From: Castor canadensis
Lineage: Eukaryota > Chordata > Mammalia > Rodentia > Castoridae
NCBI RefSeq assembly: GCF_047511655.1
Contig: NC_133399.1
Span: forward strand, 871,333-935,332
Reading direction: 5' to 3'
Length of the DNA stretch: 64,000 bases
Shown here: piece after piece, positions 62,111-64,000 of the stretch
How the letters are laid out: every line of letters begins with the position of its first letter
How positions within the stretch are numbered: the first letter of the stretch is position 1
Notes under the pieces: model-generated
Databases searched by the model: none
The model's input: only the letters and a program-made list of their open reading frames with translations
What the model was told of the DNA's origin: nothing
Position numbers and translations under genes: made by a program

Positions 62111-63487
62111 GGGCAGGCAGCTGGTTCATTTCACTCAATGACAGTTTTCCTTAGCTGGTGCATTCTGGGACTGTGCTGGTGGTGGGGACCCAGTGGACAC
62201 TCCAATGCCATGCTTTGGGGTAGCTGGCGTGGATCTAGGGGGCACCAGAGAGAATGATTCCTTAGGTGTAAAATAGTCTATTCACAGGGGGACACCCAGA
62301 GGACCCGAGAGGAGGAGGAGGGGGAGGCAAGAAGGTGGGTGCTGAGGCAGGGGAGGGACAGAGGGGGCCTGCAGCGGGGGTGGCCATCCCGACTTACTTT
62401 ATTGAGACACACAGCAGCCCGCTGTAGGCTCGGCATTCTGGGATTGAGGCAGCCACCTGTGCATGGGGAAAGAATGGCTTCCCTAGAAGAGCTACAGGCT
62501 TCCCCCCCTGGTCATTGTTCTCCAAAGATACAGTGTAGCAAGTGTCTAGGTGGCAGTTACAGTGTCTCCTTGACAGAATGAAGACTCAGGGGAGGCCAGG
62601 AGGGGAGGCTTTGAGAGGCCATGTGGGCGCAGGCTCTGTTGCAGACCCCACAGCATCCGTGGGCTGCGAGGCCTTGGGATTTCTGGAGCTGGTCCCCCTC
62701 CAACACCCAGGGACAGCTAGTTTGTATGCACCAATCAGTGGCTTTTGTGATAGTCACAGCCGTGGCCCATAGGCAGCCAAGCTGAAACTCCTTTGCACCC
62801 TCAGAGGAGCCCCCAGTCCCCAGCCCCTGCCCCGCTTCCTGTTCTGGGCATTTCCTGTCGATCGGATACATGGCACGTGGCCTTTGTGCCTGGCTCTGTC
62901 ACTCAGCACCTTGTTTTTGAGGTCCATCCACGTGTGGCATGGGTTGGACCTCATTTTTTTTTTTTCCAGCCCTGTGGTTGGAACTCAGGGCCTCCACCTT
63001 GAGCTGTAGGGAAGAACACGGAGCACAGAGTTCACCCCTTTGTATTTCCTCAAGTGTGCTGTGCAACGGGGAGTTCTGATGTGGCGCCATCGTCACCTCA
63101 CTCCCCCGAGGCTGGGTGATGCAGGTCCAACCTGTGAGGCCATCGTCTGCCGCTTGGACCCTGTGTGTCCACCTCCGGCTGAGGTGCAACCCAAGCTGCC
63201 CTTGGTCGTCATGTCCACATGGCTGTGCAATGTGAACTTCCTCGCACAGACGTGGACCAAGGGACAGCGTGGTGCCCTCTGAGGACGCCTCTGCCTCGGG
63301 GAGGCGTCACACCCCGTCAACTGGGCTTAGGGCAGCCTGGGCCTCCAGGTTAGGGCCGTACTGGCGTGGGCAAGCAAGGCAGGGCCCCCCAAAGATGCTG
63401 GCGGATTGGAGCGGGGAGAGAGGGGATGGGAATGTCAGCTGCTGGCTGGTAGCATGGGACATGGCACTTGGGCTGAAAGAAGACCTC

Positions 63488-63608
63488 ACATAGCTAGGTG
63501 TGGTGGCCCTGTGGTCCCAGCTACTCGGGAGGTGGAGGCAGGAGGGTTGCTGGAGCCCGGGAGTTTGAGACAAGTTAGGGCAGCACAGGGAGACCCCGTC
63601 TCAAGAAA
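63488..63608 (+). repeat. B1/Alu-like monomeric SINE
   Basis: 'taggtgtggtggccctgtgg', 'cagctactcgggaggtggag' and 'agaccccgtctcaagaaa' mark a sense 7SL-derived SINE. Confidence 0.75.
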
Positions 63609-64000
63609 GTAGCAGTTCCCTGGTCGAACTGAGGGACAATGTGCTGGTCCTTCCCAGGATGGTGAAGCAACCGGTCCCTGGACACAGGGCTAAGGTATTG
63701 AAGAGGGAGGTCACCTGGCCTGGCCCCCATCCCAGCTCTGGCAGTGGCCACCTCCCCGCTGGCTGCCTGCCCTGCCTGGTGCCGTCTGTGGCCTCTGTGC
63801 ATACATAGGACCCATCCCCTAGACCGGGAGTCACACCCATAGTGGCCTCGTGATGGCCCCAACAATCATTAGTCCACCCCTCGAGTCCCCTGGAACCTGG
63901 GGACGGAGTCCTCTCTAGAAAGGTCTCCGCGGGTGGAATTCGGGTTAGGATCCAGGGCTGAGGTCATCAGGATTGAGGGTGGCTCTCACCTCAGTGGACT

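Larger units (their letters stand above)
59750..64000 (+). other. CRTC1: CRTC1 intron 1, 5' part
   Basis: The intron begins in the CpG island, with a ggc/gga repeat at 59783-59830. A degenerate minisatellite covers 60015-60560 and a two-copy ~85-bp repeat 60675-60825. Old L1 3'UTR pieces lie near 61,480-61,700 and 62,720-62,945, a MIR near 62,060-62,110, an antisense ID-like piece near 62,945-63,010 and a B1-like SINE at 63488-63608. No exon is recognised. Confidence 0.7.

Overview
The window is mammalian nuclear DNA. It has spliced genes with GT/AG introns, AATAAA poly(A) signals, CpG-island promoters, 7SL (B1-like) and tRNA/ID-type SINEs, and old L1, L2 and MIR fragments. The dimeric SINEs (B1-like left part, ID-like right part ending in a 'gagttcaaaccccagtac'-type box and a poly(A) tail) suggest a rodent, most likely of the beaver-like castorimorph lineage. 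The species call is inference; the rodent call is firmer.

The gene order matches human chromosome 19p13.11: KXD1 (+, 3' end only), UBA52 (+), a degraded REX1BD remnant (+), CRLF1 (-), TMEM59L (+), KLHL26 (+) and CRTC1 (+, first exon only). I rebuilt exons from splice sites and protein similarity I recall from the families; no search was run.

Layout: 1-2,070 last two exons and 3'UTR of KXD1. 2,560-4,960 UBA52 with a TOP-type promoter. 5,100-6,210 REX1BD relics. 6,670-16,330 CRLF1, nine exons on the minus strand. 16,340-21,800 spacer. 21,818-25,315 TMEM59L, eight exons. 25,320-31,000 spacer with SINEs, L1 and L2 fragments, a striking heat-shock-element array and a GC-box tandem array. 31,101-53,555 KLHL26, three exons with a 17.6 kb first intron holding a 1.5 kb CCAT/CCAC satellite. 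53,560-59,300 spacer. 59,624-64,000 CRTC1 exon 1 and the start of its intron 1.

These genes are unrelated housekeeping, neural and cytokine-pathway genes and do not form an operon or pathway. KXD1 serves lysosome positioning, UBA52 makes ubiquitin and ribosomal protein eL40, CRLF1 is a secreted cytokine partner, TMEM59L is a Golgi membrane protein, KLHL26 is a CUL3 adaptor and CRTC1 is a CREB coactivator.

I found no unknown multi-gene system. The most notable observations are a 14-bp tandem duplication that breaks CRLF1 exon 4 (with a possible splice rescue), apparent loss of REX1BD, the heat-shock-element array, and a ~285-bp tandem array of GC boxes abutting the KLHL26 promoter.
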